Assembly: GCF_000813005.1 (NCBI RefSeq)
Contig: NZ_JSYP01000013.1
Coordinates: forward strand, 1 to 64,000
Direction of reading: 5' to 3'
Length of the DNA stretch: 64,000 nt
Source: Flavobacterium sp. KMS
GTDB taxonomy: Bacteria > Bacteroidota > Bacteroidia > Flavobacteriales > Flavobacteriaceae
The position numbers and the translations under genes are program-made. The notes under the pieces were generated by a model. It searched no databases. It saw nothing but the letters and a program-made list of their open reading frames with translations, and had not been told where the DNA came from. Below are positions 35,446 through 44,674 of this stretch, piece by piece. Within the stretch, counting starts at the first letter, position 1; the number at the start of each line of letters is the position of its first letter.

Positions 35446-36828
35446 ATGTCTACTTCTACTCAAAAAAAGAAAAAAAGTAAAAAGTCACTTTTCAAACGCA
35501 CTGCAGCCTGGCTGCATTTGTGGTTAGGATTAGGATCTGGTATCATTGTGGTGATTGTCAGTCTTACTGGCTGCATGTACGTTTTTGAGCATGAAATAAA
35601 AGATTTTATAGAAGATTGGCGTTTTGTAACTCCACAGGAAAAAGCCTATTTGTTGCCATCGCAACTTATAAGTATTGCCGATAAGGAAATGAAAGGCAAA
35701 AAAGCCACCAGTGTTACTTTTGGAGAAAAAGACGAAGCAGCAATTGTGGGATATTTTGTTGCTAAAAAAGAAAAGAAAGAAGATAATAAAGGTAAGGAAG
35801 AAGAAGCACAAAAAGAGAAAAAACAAGTAAAAGCTGGTAATCTGGCTTCAAATGACAAGCCTAAAGATAAAGAACCAAAACGTAAAAAAAGACGAAGCGG
35901 TACTACTTTTAATGTGTATATGAATCCTTATACAGGACAAGTTCTTAATGTTAAAGCATTTTCTAGAGAAGACCCCGATTTTTTTAGATTTATGCTTAAT
36001 GGACACCGTGCTTTATGGTTGCCTTATGATATTGGTCGTCCTATTGTAGGAGTTGCTATTTTAATTTTTGTAGTAATATTAATTACAGGAATAATTTTAT
36101 GGTGGCCAACAAAATGGATTAAATCGATCCGTGATAAGAGTTTCAAAATTAAATGGTCGGCTAGTTTTAAACGTGTAAATTATGATATGCATAATGTACT
36201 TGGTTTTTACAGTATGTTTTTTTTATTATTTATTTCATTAACAGGTTTAGTTTGGAGTTTTGGCTGGTTTAGCAAATCATTATATTGGGTAACTTCTGGA
36301 GGAAAACCATTAGTAGAAAATAGAGAATCACCTAAATCAGATACAACAACCGTTAAAGCATTTCATGTTTCTACAGTAGATAAAGTGATGCTTAAATTAG
36401 TAAAAGAAAGTCCTCAGGCAGCTGGGATTTTAATATCAATGCCCGAAAAACCATCAGATCCTATTGGAGCTTTTGTTTACAAAAAAAGCAATACCTTTTA
36501 CAATATGGATCGCTATAGTTTCGATCAGCAATCACTCAAAGACATTACAATCAAAACCCCTTTTTCTGGAAAGTACGAAGATGCCAGCGTTCCAGATAAA
36601 ATACGCCGAATGAATTATGATATTCACGTAGGAGCAGTCTTGGGACTTACAGGAAAAATTTTAGCTTTTTTCGCAAGTTTAATTTCTGCCAGTTTACCTA
36701 TTACAGGATTTTTAATTTGGTGGGGAAAACAAAAATTCAGCAAAAAAGGAAAAGCAACCCCAACGCCCAAAGTAGCTTCTAAAGCTGTTCCAGCACCAAA
36801 AGTGCTAGAAGAAGAAATGTCATTTTAG
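35446..36828 (+). CDS. PepSY-associated transmembrane protein, XusC-like
   Basis: 460 residues, PepSY_TM family, four transmembrane segments (about 20-45, 196-220, 255-280, 400-425). Typical features: AWLHLWLGLGSGIIVVIVSLTGCMYVFEHEI, LNGHRALWLPYDIGRPIVGV, YDMHNVLGFYSMFFLLFISLTGLVWSF and RMNYDIHVGAVLGLTGKILAFFASLI, with conserved His residues likely to hold haem or take part in iron reduction. An unusual Lys/Glu-rich insertion (~105-150) splits the first periplasmic domain. Proposed to reduce or release iron from imported siderophore. Confidence 0.88.
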   Translation: MSTSTQKKKKSKKSLFKRTAAWLHLWLGLGSGIIVVIVSLTGCMYVFEHEIKDFIEDWRFVTPQEKAYLLPSQLISIADKEMKGKKATSVTFGEKDEAAIVGYFVAKKEKKEDNKGKEEEAQKEKKQVKAGNLASNDKPKDKEPKRKKRRSGTTFNVYMNPYTGQVLNVKAFSREDPDFFRFMLNGHRALWLPYDIGRPIVGVAILIFVVILITGIILWWPTKWIKSIRDKSFKIKWSASFKRVNYDMHNVLGFYSMFFLLFISLTGLVWSFGWFSKSLYWVTSGGKPLVENRESPKSDTTTVKAFHVSTVDKVMLKLVKESPQAAGILISMPEKPSDPIGAFVYKKSNTFYNMDRYSFDQQSLKDITIKTPFSGKYEDASVPDKIRRMNYDIHVGAVLGLTGKILAFFASLISASLPITGFLIWWGKQKFSKKGKATPTPKVASKAVPAPKVLEEEMSF

Positions 36829-37304
36829 ATAAAATATTTTTTTACCATTAAGGGATTAAGAAAATTAGGTTTCATTATGAACAAGTCCCAACGGGACGTT
36901 ATATTTATAGAAAATCCCCAATATTGTCATTTCGACAAAGGAGAAATCTCCGCAAGAAACTCGACAAAGATTGTGGAGTTTCTTCCTACGTCAGAAAGAC
37001 AAGTTTGTGGTGAAAAAACTAACCATTAAGACATTAAGTTCCATTAAAAACAAAGCTTAAATTTTCTTAATCCCTTAATGGTAAAAAAAAACTTTTTAAT
37101 CTGTGGCAAAAAAATTAACCGCAAAGGTCGCAATCCCGAAGCGTCGGGATACGCAAAGGACGCAAAGATTTTAAGCTTTAATATCTATTGAAGATGCACT
37201 GCAGTGCGCCTCTACAGAAAACCTATGAGCCTTTTTTATTCGCAATACAAGAAACCTTTGTCACTTTGCCTCTCAGAACCTTAGTGCCTCAGAGTCTTAG
37301 TAAC
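36829..37304. repeat. Intergenic repeat cluster with nested palindromes
   Basis: 476 bp between convergent genes. It contains ATTAAGGGATTAAG...CTTAATCCCTTAATGG arms (36845-37082), GTCCCAACGGGAC, a TCGACAAAGATTGTGGAG fragment (36962-36980), and the GCAAAG repeat at 37112-37166, which carries a nested palindrome ATCCCGA-AGCG-TCGGGAT (37135-37152). No gene is seen. Confidence 0.75.
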
Positions 37305-37964
37305 TTAATAAAAACTATATCCTATCATAACAAAAAAGCTTTCATTATAAATTTTCAATTGTTGTTTTGTGTTAGCATTTTCTATTATTGGCACAAAGCC
37401 ACGAATAAATCTTCCGCCAATATTAATTCCATTTTTGAATTCGTAATTTAAACCTGCAACAAACCCAGCATCCATTTTCTGACTATAATTACTAGAAGCT
37501 TCGCCAGAACCATAAATCGATTTATCGGTATATAGGTTTCCATCGGCATCTTTACGTTGTATGGAAGCATTTAATAAAACGCCCAGATACGGTCCTGCAT
37601 AAACTTGTAATCCTTTGTAATATAAAGTTGGACTCACAGGAAATATATCAATATACTGACGTTTAAATTTACTTGAGAATTCGGGATTTATTCCATCATC
37701 GATTTTGATAGACATTATTCGCTGGCTGTAAAATAATTCGTGTTTCAGTCCGAAGTATTTAGATGTTTTATTGTCGAGCGTAATCCCGATTGATTGTCCG
37801 ATTAAACTTTTCTGAGATCCATCATTAGATAAACTATCAACATCTCTACCTGTTAATGATGTCCAGTTTATGCCACCACTTATACCAAAGGTGAGACCAT
37901 CTTGTTGCGCGCTAATTTTGAGTATAAAAAAAAGCATGATGCAAATTGTATATGTATTTTTCAT
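37305..37964 (-). CDS. Outer-membrane beta-barrel protein (PorT-like)
   Basis: 219 residues, signal peptide ending ISAQQ, then alternating amphipathic strands with GISGGINW, YSQRIMSI, LYYKGLQVYAGPYLGVLLNA, FVAGLNYEFKNGINIGGRFIRG and a terminal aromatic strand (FFVMIGYSFY). This is the OMP_b-brl_2/PorT-like type. It is the last gene after czcC (16-bp gap) and so may be expressed with the efflux genes. Function unknown. Confidence 0.8.
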   Translation of the reverse strand: MKNTYTICIMLFFILKISAQQDGLTFGISGGINWTSLTGRDVDSLSNDGSQKSLIGQSIGITLDNKTSKYFGLKHELFYSQRIMSIKIDDGINPEFSSKFKRQYIDIFPVSPTLYYKGLQVYAGPYLGVLLNASIQRKDADGNLYTDKSIYGSGEASSNYSQKMDAGFVAGLNYEFKNGINIGGRFIRGFVPIIENANTKQQLKIYNESFFVMIGYSFY

Positions 37965-37980
37965 TGTTATAAGTATTATT

Positions 37981-39273
37981 TTAAAAATTAATATCCCAAA
38001 TACCAGCTGCTTTTTCTAGTTCAACCAGTGCTGCAGCATAATTATATAGAGTTTCATAATAATTAAGTTGAGTTTCATTATAGGTTCGTTGCGCGTTTAA
38101 TACTTCGAGTAAACTGGTTTCACCGCGTTTGTAGCTATAAACCTTTCCATCTAGCAAACGTTGCGCATCGGCCAATAAACCAGTATTAAATTGGCGTACT
38201 TGTTTTTGTGTAGTGAGATAATTAAACCATGCTTTTCGTACTTCTATCTGGATTTGTAATTCTGTTTGTTTGTACAATACATCAGCTTGTTGCACACTAT
38301 ATTCAGCTGCTTTTAATTCGCCTTTATTTCGATTAGAAAACTTAAGCGGAATAGAAATACCTCCAGAAACAGCCGAAGAAGATGGGGTAGGAGCAACACT
38401 ATTTGTTACTACAGAAGCACTTTCTACTCCTATATTTAATCCTAAATCCAGAACTCTATTTGCCTTGGCTAATTTTAAAATATCCTGTGATACATTTTTA
38501 TTTTTAAGTGCAGCCAATAAATCGGCTCGATTGTTTTCGGCAGAAATTATAAGTTCATTCAAATCAAATAAGCGATCGAATTTTGCTAAATCCCCAATAG
38601 GTGAATACAAAGTATCTGCTTTTTGATTTCCTACCAAGGTTCCCAGTTCTAATAGAGTAGTCTTCCAATCGGCTTCGCTTTGGTACACCTCATTTAGCAT
38701 CGTATTGGCTTCTAGTTTACTTTGGCGTGCATCAATTTCGGTTATGCTACCCAATTTAAACCGAATACTATCGGCTACAGCTATATTATTAAGAATCGTA
38801 TAAGAGTTTAATTGTACCTTAAATATTTCCTTTTGCTTTAAGCTGGTTAAATAATTTAAAGTTGCATCGGCACGTAGGTTACGAAAATAATCTTCTAATA
38901 AAGCTTTTGTTAGTTCGCTAGTACTTTTTGCTACATTTATTCGAGCTTTTCGTTTTCCGCCAAGTTCCAATGTCCAACTTAATTCAGTCGAAAAACCATA
39001 GCCCATTTGCATTCTGCGTTGTCCATTATCACTAGCTCCAATAGCGAGTTCAGGATCAGGAAATACTTTTGAAGCTTCTACATTAGCTTCAGCTATATTC
39101 ATATTAAATTTTTCGGCTGCATATCCTAAATTGTTCTTATTTACTAAGGATAAGAAATCAGGATAATTCATTTTTACTTGTGTAAATGTGGTATCAATTT
39201 GAGCATTTATTACTGCCGAAATATTCAGCATTAACAAAAGAAATACCCATTTATATTTTATATTTTTAATCAT
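37981..39273 (-). CDS. czcC: CzcC/TolC-family outer-membrane efflux protein
   Basis: 430 residues, signal peptide ending INAQ. Two TolC-type repeats rich in long helices: FNMNIAEANVEASKVFPDPELAIGASDNGQ and YKRGETSLLEVLNAQRTYNETQLNYYETLYNYAAALVELEKAAG. It forms the outer channel of the tripartite metal efflux pump. 26 bp after czcA. Confidence 0.9.
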   Translation of the reverse strand: MIKNIKYKWVFLLLMLNISAVINAQIDTTFTQVKMNYPDFLSLVNKNNLGYAAEKFNMNIAEANVEASKVFPDPELAIGASDNGQRRMQMGYGFSTELSWTLELGGKRKARINVAKSTSELTKALLEDYFRNLRADATLNYLTSLKQKEIFKVQLNSYTILNNIAVADSIRFKLGSITEIDARQSKLEANTMLNEVYQSEADWKTTLLELGTLVGNQKADTLYSPIGDLAKFDRLFDLNELIISAENNRADLLAALKNKNVSQDILKLAKANRVLDLGLNIGVESASVVTNSVAPTPSSSAVSGGISIPLKFSNRNKGELKAAEYSVQQADVLYKQTELQIQIEVRKAWFNYLTTQKQVRQFNTGLLADAQRLLDGKVYSYKRGETSLLEVLNAQRTYNETQLNYYETLYNYAAALVELEKAAGIWDINF

Positions 39274-39299
39274 AATGTATCGTTTTATAGATTATCGAT

Positions 39300-42200
39300 T
39301 TAATGTTGTAGTATTCTGTTTTCTGTATCAAATTTTTTCTCGATGAGATAATAAAGAGATGGTAAAACGAATAGTGTTAGTATTGTAGAGAACATCAGTC
39401 CGTAAACAATTACCGTTGCAAGAGGTCGCTGTACATCGCTGCCTATACCAGTTGCTAATGAAGCAGGTAATAATCCTAATACGGCAACAGTTGCAGTCAT
39501 TAATACAGGGCGGAAGCGTTGTTTAGCACCATTTGTTACTGCGCTGAGTAAATCCATTCCGTTTTTACGAAGTTGATTAATATGCGAAATCATGATGACT
39601 CCGTTTTGTATTGCAACTCCAAATAAGGCTATAAAACCTACGGCAGATGATACATTGAGCGTCATGTCACGAACATTAAGGGCCAGCATTCCTCCAAATA
39701 ATGCCAGCGGAACGATACTCATTAGTAATCCTGCCTGACGGAATTTCCCAAATGCACCATATAATAATACAAACATTAATGCCAAAGCCAGTGGAACTAT
39801 TATTGCCAAATGGCTATAGGCGCGTTCTTGATTTTCAAATTGCCCGCCCCATTTTATTTTAAATTGCTCATGGTCGTATTTTACATTTTGTTCAATTTTA
39901 GCTTGTGCTTCTTTAAGAAAAGAACTTAAATCGGCTCCTCTTAAGTTTAACCGAACCGTAAGATGGCGTTTGTTCATTTCTCTGGCAATAGTACTTTCTC
40001 CAGTATTGAGTTTGATATCGCATACTTGAGATAATGGAATTTTTATGCCTTCGGAATTCGTCAACATTAGGTTTCCTATTTTTTCAGGATTATTGCGACT
40101 TTCTTCATTGTATCTCGTTATAATATCATAAACTTTATTACCTACAAAAATTTGCGAAACAGCTTTTCCTCCCATTGCAACTTCTATCAATTCTGATACA
40201 TCATCTACGTTCAATCCGTATTGAGCGATTTTCTGGCGGTCGGCAATAACTTGTATTTGTGGTAATGGTGGTTCTTGATCTATAGCAAGATCTACAGCGC
40301 CTTTTACATTTTTTAGGGTTTTAATAATATCCTCGGCAATTCTGCGGGTTTCTTTATAATTTTCCCCATATATTTTTACGACCAATTCGCTATGCGCTCC
40401 AGAGATTTTATCCATTACGCCATCAATCATAGGTTGCGAAAAACCAACATTATATCCAGGCATTGTAGCATATTCAGCAGCAAGTTCTTTGATTAAATCG
40501 GCTTTGGTTTTACCCGATTTCCACTGACTATAAGGCTTTAAGCCAATACTGCATTCGTAATGTGAAGGTGTCCAAGCATCTGTTCCATCATCATTGCGTC
40601 CTGCCTGAACCATCATATAAGTTACTTCATCATGTTTTAAAGTCCGATGACGAAGCGTATCACTCATTTCTTTTGATTTCTCTAAAGTAATACCTGGTGG
40701 TAACGAAACCTGTAGCCAAATTGAACCTTCATCCAGTGGTGGTAAAAAATCTTTTCCGACCATTACAGTAAGAATAAAAGCAAGGGACAATACACCAATT
40801 AAAGGAGCAAATACCTTTTTTGGAGTCTTCATTATTTTTAGAATTCTGTTATGATAGGAATTAGTCAGTTTATCCAGCCACTTATTATGATACATTTTTT
40901 GTGGTTTGCGATAAATAAAATAAGCCAGTCCCGGAATAAGTAATAATGCTACCAATAACGCTCCAAAAAGAGCATACCCAACAGTAAATGCCATTGGTGT
41001 GAATAGTTTCTTCTCGACACGCTCAAAAGCAAATAATGGCAAATAAGCAGTAATGATAATTAAGGAGGCAAAAAAGATAGGACGAGCGACACTTTTTACT
41101 CTCTCGGCAATGCTTTTTTCTGTGAGTTCTTCGGCTTCATTATCTTCTCGTTTTTTCAGAATAGTTTCCATCATTACAATTGCGCCATCTACAATAATTC
41201 CAAAATCTATTGCTCCCAATGAAAGTAAATTGGCAGGAATGTTGGTTAATTTCATTAAGATAAATGCAATCAAAAGCGAAATAGGAATTGTAATCGCGAC
41301 TAATAATGCGCCTCTCCAACTACCCAGAAAAACGATTAATACAATAATTACCAGTAACATCCCTTCCAGTAAAGTATGAGAAACGGTTGTAAGTGTTGTA
41401 TCAACCAAATCGGTTCTGTCCAAAAAAGCATGAATCTGAACACCTTCAGGAAGGTAATTTTTGTTTAAATCATCAACTGCTTCGTTTACACCTTTTAAAA
41501 CTACCGATGGGTTTTGGTTTTTTAGCAAAAGCACAATCCCTTCAATATTATCCGAATAATCGGCACCACGTTTGTCTGAATATCCTAGAGCACCTTTACG
41601 CTCAAGATTTCCGTATTTTAATGTACCAATATCATTTAAATAGATAGGAACACCATTTACCGATTTCACGACTATGCGCCCAATATCTTCCAAATTTTTC
41701 ACCAAACCTATTCCGCGTACCACATACGATTGATCTCCGCGATTAATGACGCTTCCGCCAACATTGGCATTATTCTTTTCGATAGTTTCGGTTACTTCAC
41801 TTAGAGATAAACCATATTGCTCTATTTTGCGAGGATCAAGTTCAACTTGATATTGAGTTGTGATTCCTCCAAAATTGGTAACATCGGCAACACCCGAAAC
41901 TTGTTTGATACGAGGGATAATAGTGTATTCTTGTAATTCACTTAATTCTCGTAAATCATGACTTTTGCTTTCGATGATATAGCGGTAAATCTCGCCAGTA
42001 GGAGATGTAAGCGGGTCTAAACCGGGTGTTGCTCCATAAGGTAATTCGACGTCGTTTAAGCGTTCCTGAATTCTTGTTCGGGCAAAGTAATCTTCGACAC
42101 CATCATCAAAAACAATGGTTACCATAGATAAACCAAAAGTGCTTTTGCTTCGCATAACATGCATGCCAGGTAAACCATTTATGGCACGTTCTATCGGAAT

Positions 42201-42398
42201 TGTAATTTGCTGTTCTATTTCTTCTGCAGCCAATCCCGGAACTTGCGTTACCACTTGCGAGGTTACATCGCCAATGTCTGGGTAAGCTTCTACCGAAAGT
42301 TGTGTCCATGAATAATACCCAAATAAGGATAGGAGTAAAAATAACGCTAGAATTAGCCAGCGTTTTGCTATTGTTGTTTCAAATATATTTTTTTTCAT
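39300..42398 (-). CDS. czcA: CzcA-type heavy-metal efflux RND pump
   Basis: 1032 residues, HME-RND family, twelve transmembrane helices. The transmembrane-4 motif GAIDFGIIVDGAIVMMET keeps the Asp-Asp-Glu set of divalent-cation (Zn/Co/Cd) pumps and differs from the Cu/Ag pump CusA. Other family marks: QITIPIERAINGLPGMHVMRSKSTFGLS and TATVAVLGLLPASLATGIGSDVQRPLATVI. It exports metal ions by proton antiport with CzcB and CzcC. A 409-bp repeat-filled gap separates it from czcB. Confidence 0.93.
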   Translation of the reverse strand: MKKNIFETTIAKRWLILALFLLLSLFGYYSWTQLSVEAYPDIGDVTSQVVTQVPGLAAEEIEQQITIPIERAINGLPGMHVMRSKSTFGLSMVTIVFDDGVEDYFARTRIQERLNDVELPYGATPGLDPLTSPTGEIYRYIIESKSHDLRELSELQEYTIIPRIKQVSGVADVTNFGGITTQYQVELDPRKIEQYGLSLSEVTETIEKNNANVGGSVINRGDQSYVVRGIGLVKNLEDIGRIVVKSVNGVPIYLNDIGTLKYGNLERKGALGYSDKRGADYSDNIEGIVLLLKNQNPSVVLKGVNEAVDDLNKNYLPEGVQIHAFLDRTDLVDTTLTTVSHTLLEGMLLVIIVLIVFLGSWRGALLVAITIPISLLIAFILMKLTNIPANLLSLGAIDFGIIVDGAIVMMETILKKREDNEAEELTEKSIAERVKSVARPIFFASLIIITAYLPLFAFERVEKKLFTPMAFTVGYALFGALLVALLLIPGLAYFIYRKPQKMYHNKWLDKLTNSYHNRILKIMKTPKKVFAPLIGVLSLAFILTVMVGKDFLPPLDEGSIWLQVSLPPGITLEKSKEMSDTLRHRTLKHDEVTYMMVQAGRNDDGTDAWTPSHYECSIGLKPYSQWKSGKTKADLIKELAAEYATMPGYNVGFSQPMIDGVMDKISGAHSELVVKIYGENYKETRRIAEDIIKTLKNVKGAVDLAIDQEPPLPQIQVIADRQKIAQYGLNVDDVSELIEVAMGGKAVSQIFVGNKVYDIITRYNEESRNNPEKIGNLMLTNSEGIKIPLSQVCDIKLNTGESTIAREMNKRHLTVRLNLRGADLSSFLKEAQAKIEQNVKYDHEQFKIKWGGQFENQERAYSHLAIIVPLALALMFVLLYGAFGKFRQAGLLMSIVPLALFGGMLALNVRDMTLNVSSAVGFIALFGVAIQNGVIMISHINQLRKNGMDLLSAVTNGAKQRFRPVLMTATVAVLGLLPASLATGIGSDVQRPLATVIVYGLMFSTILTLFVLPSLYYLIEKKFDTENRILQH

Positions 42399-42807
42399 TT
42401 TTTTTATTATAAGGTTTAAAGACGCTGAGGAACTAAGGTTCTAAGGTGTCTTTTGTAGTTAATTTTTCGCCACAGATTAAAAGGATTAAAAGATTTTTTT
42501 ACCATTAAGGAATTAAGTTCTATTAAGAGCAAAGCTTAATTTTTCTTAATATCTTAATGGTTAGTTTTTTTACCACAAACTTGTCTTTCTGACGTAGGAA
42601 GAACCTCCACCAGTAGCTCGACAAAGATTATGGAGTTTCTCACGAAGATTTCTCCTTCGTCGAAATGACAAGATTGGAGTAAATTTTTGCGTGCTTTGCG
42701 GTTAATTTTTTTTGCACAGACTAGACAGAAAAATTCAAAAGATTTTTAACGCTATCTACAGAAAACCTTTGTCCCTTTGTCCCTTTGCAACTCAGAACCT
42801 CTTGACT
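42399..42807. repeat. Repeat-filled gap splitting czcB from czcA
   Basis: 409 bp of dispersed repeats inside what should be one operon: GCTGAGGAACTAAGGTTC (42423), ATTAAGGAATTAAG...CTTAATATCTTAATGG (42495-42562), CTGACGTAGGAAGAACC, CGACAAAGATTATGGAG, and a GCGTGCTTTGCGGTTAAT fragment. No gene is seen; hairpins here could reduce transcription into czcA. Confidence 0.75.
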
Positions 42808-43980
42808 TTATTTCGCTTCAAGCAGATAAAAAGCACCTTCGCTTATAATTGTTTCATTAGGATTTAATCCGGATAGGATTGCTATTTTTCCTTTGTTGGA
42901 AATTCCAGTTTCTACATAGCGTCTGGCGTATTTTCCTTTGGTAATCTGTACAAGGACAAAACTTTTGTCATTAAATTGTAAGACAGCTTTAGCAGGTACA
43001 AACAAAGTATTTTCGGGAGTATCAATAAATTTTACAGTTACATACATACCCGGTTTTAGGGCATGGTCATTATTGGCACATTCTATTAATACTTGTACGC
43101 TTCGGGTAGCTTCGTCAACCATTTCATCGACATGATATATTTTTCCTGTAATTTTTTTATCGGGATAGGAAGCAACCTGAATTTCGGCACCATCTAATTC
43201 ATGTATAAAACGAATGTCTTTTTCTTTAACCTGTCCTGCAACCCATACCTTTTTTAAATCGGCTACTTTAGCTTTGGGCGTATCATCAGCTTTTATATAT
43301 TGTCCCATTACGACTTCGTTTGTAATAATTTCTCCAGCAATAGGAGAGGTGATTACAAGTGGCTGACCAAAGACTAGTTTATTCACATTTACTCCAAATA
43401 TTTTTAGGCTTGCAATTGCATTTTGATATTCTTTTTCGTTGACTTCAAAGTTGGTTTCGGCTTCTTCTAAATCCTTTTGTGAACCAACTCCATTACTTTT
43501 TAAATCTTGCTGACGTTTTAATGAAAGTTTAGCAACCTGATAAGCTGATTTTGCCTGAAAGAAGTTCTTTTGAGCATCGATAAAATCTGGTGAAACCATT
43601 TCAAAAAGGGGCGTTCCTGCCTGAGTTTTCATTCCTAGTTTTAAATATACTTTAGTAACTCTGCCAGAAAACGGAGGAGCAATTTCGGCATAAAAATTAG
43701 GAATAGCTTTTACAGTTCCTGCCGTTATTAGTTCTAATTGATAAGGCTCATTCTTGACCGTTTCAAGTTTTAATTTGGGAGTAATTGTCGATGTTGCAGG
43801 AACAATAATTGTATCACTTTTTAAAGAATAATTCTCATTTTCGGTTACAGCTTTTTTATCATTGCAAGCAGTGAAAAATGTGATTATCATGAAATAAATT
43901 ATAATATTCGGATATTCTAATTTTCTGTTTAAAGCTTTAATTTTCTGGATTCTGCAGTTCTGGTTTCTTTTAGGAATCAT
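42808..43980 (-). CDS. czcB: CzcB-type periplasmic adaptor (membrane fusion) lipoprotein
   Basis: 390 residues. Lipobox FFTACND at ~39-40 preceded by an unusually long, basic N-terminal region; a later Met would leave too short a signal, so the first ATG is kept. Adaptor-family features: barrel-sandwich half YAEIAPPFSGRVTKVYLKLGMKTQAGTPLFEM, a coiled-coil hairpin (~130-190), second lipoyl half VITSPIAGEIITNEVVMGQYI, and beta-barrel KPGMYVTVKFIDTPENTLFVPAKAVLQF. Bridges CzcA and CzcC. First gene of the efflux set. Confidence 0.9.
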   Translation of the reverse strand: MIPKRNQNCRIQKIKALNRKLEYPNIIIYFMIITFFTACNDKKAVTENENYSLKSDTIIVPATSTITPKLKLETVKNEPYQLELITAGTVKAIPNFYAEIAPPFSGRVTKVYLKLGMKTQAGTPLFEMVSPDFIDAQKNFFQAKSAYQVAKLSLKRQQDLKSNGVGSQKDLEEAETNFEVNEKEYQNAIASLKIFGVNVNKLVFGQPLVITSPIAGEIITNEVVMGQYIKADDTPKAKVADLKKVWVAGQVKEKDIRFIHELDGAEIQVASYPDKKITGKIYHVDEMVDEATRSVQVLIECANNDHALKPGMYVTVKFIDTPENTLFVPAKAVLQFNDKSFVLVQITKGKYARRYVETGISNKGKIAILSGLNPNETIISEGAFYLLEAK

Positions 43981-44674
43981 AGTAGTTTTTATTAATATAT
44001 TTTACGAATTGTATTAACAAGCAATAACAAGTCTGTATCTCTAATAAAGTTGAGACACAAGTAATATTAAAGATTGAGTTAGGTGTTTTTAATACTAATT
44101 TTTAATCAGCATTAAATTTTTTAAGTGGAGTTTTAAAGAAGTTTTTTGACATGATTTTTTGATTTTAATTCGCTGCTGCGAAAAAGTCAATGACATATCT
44201 GCAGAAGCGAAATTTATAATTTTTGTTTACTGGGAGGAGGAGGGATATCCATTTTGATATTATTGAATAAATTATTTTCCGTTTATAATGGTGCAAAAAT
44301 AGAACAACCCCTGAAGAGGGGCCGTTAGAGATGTTTTAGAAAAAAATTAGAATTTTATTAGAAACGAGATTTCAGTTATCCTGCAAGGTTTTTTTTCAAC
44401 CTTGTAGGTATAATTATTTTTATTACAGATTTGAAAAGTTAAAATATTTTTTCACGCAGATTAGGCAGATTATGGCAGATTTGATTTAAAATTAGTTCTA
44501 AATAAATCTGCGCTCATCGGCTTAAATCCTTTGAAATCTGCGTGAGAAAAAAAGTAATAGATGGAGTGAATTTGCTATATAAGCTTCAGTGACACCTATT
44601 TTCCTTATGCTTTAAAATTAAACCTACAAGATTGAAAAAAAACTTGCAGGACTAGAATTCTTACTAGAAGTATT
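43981..44674. repeat. Intergenic region with TTCACGCAGATT repeat
   Basis: 694 bp. The right part (44448-44550) is a repeat with inverted ends TTTTTCACGCAGATT / AAATCTGCGTGAGAAAAA, also found at 50.4-50.5 kb and partly at 55.9 kb. CCTGCAAGGTT / AACCTTGTAGG arms (44380-44407) form another hairpin. No gene was recognised in the remainder. Confidence 0.65.

Noticed and set aside
35530..35858. Minus-strand frames inside the PepSY gene
   Set aside because: Phe/Leu/Ser-rich shadows of the Lys/Glu-rich stretch of the PepSY protein.
37188..37451. 87-residue frame antisense to the PorT-like gene end
   Set aside because: Lies in repeat DNA and antisense to a real coding region; no family resemblance.
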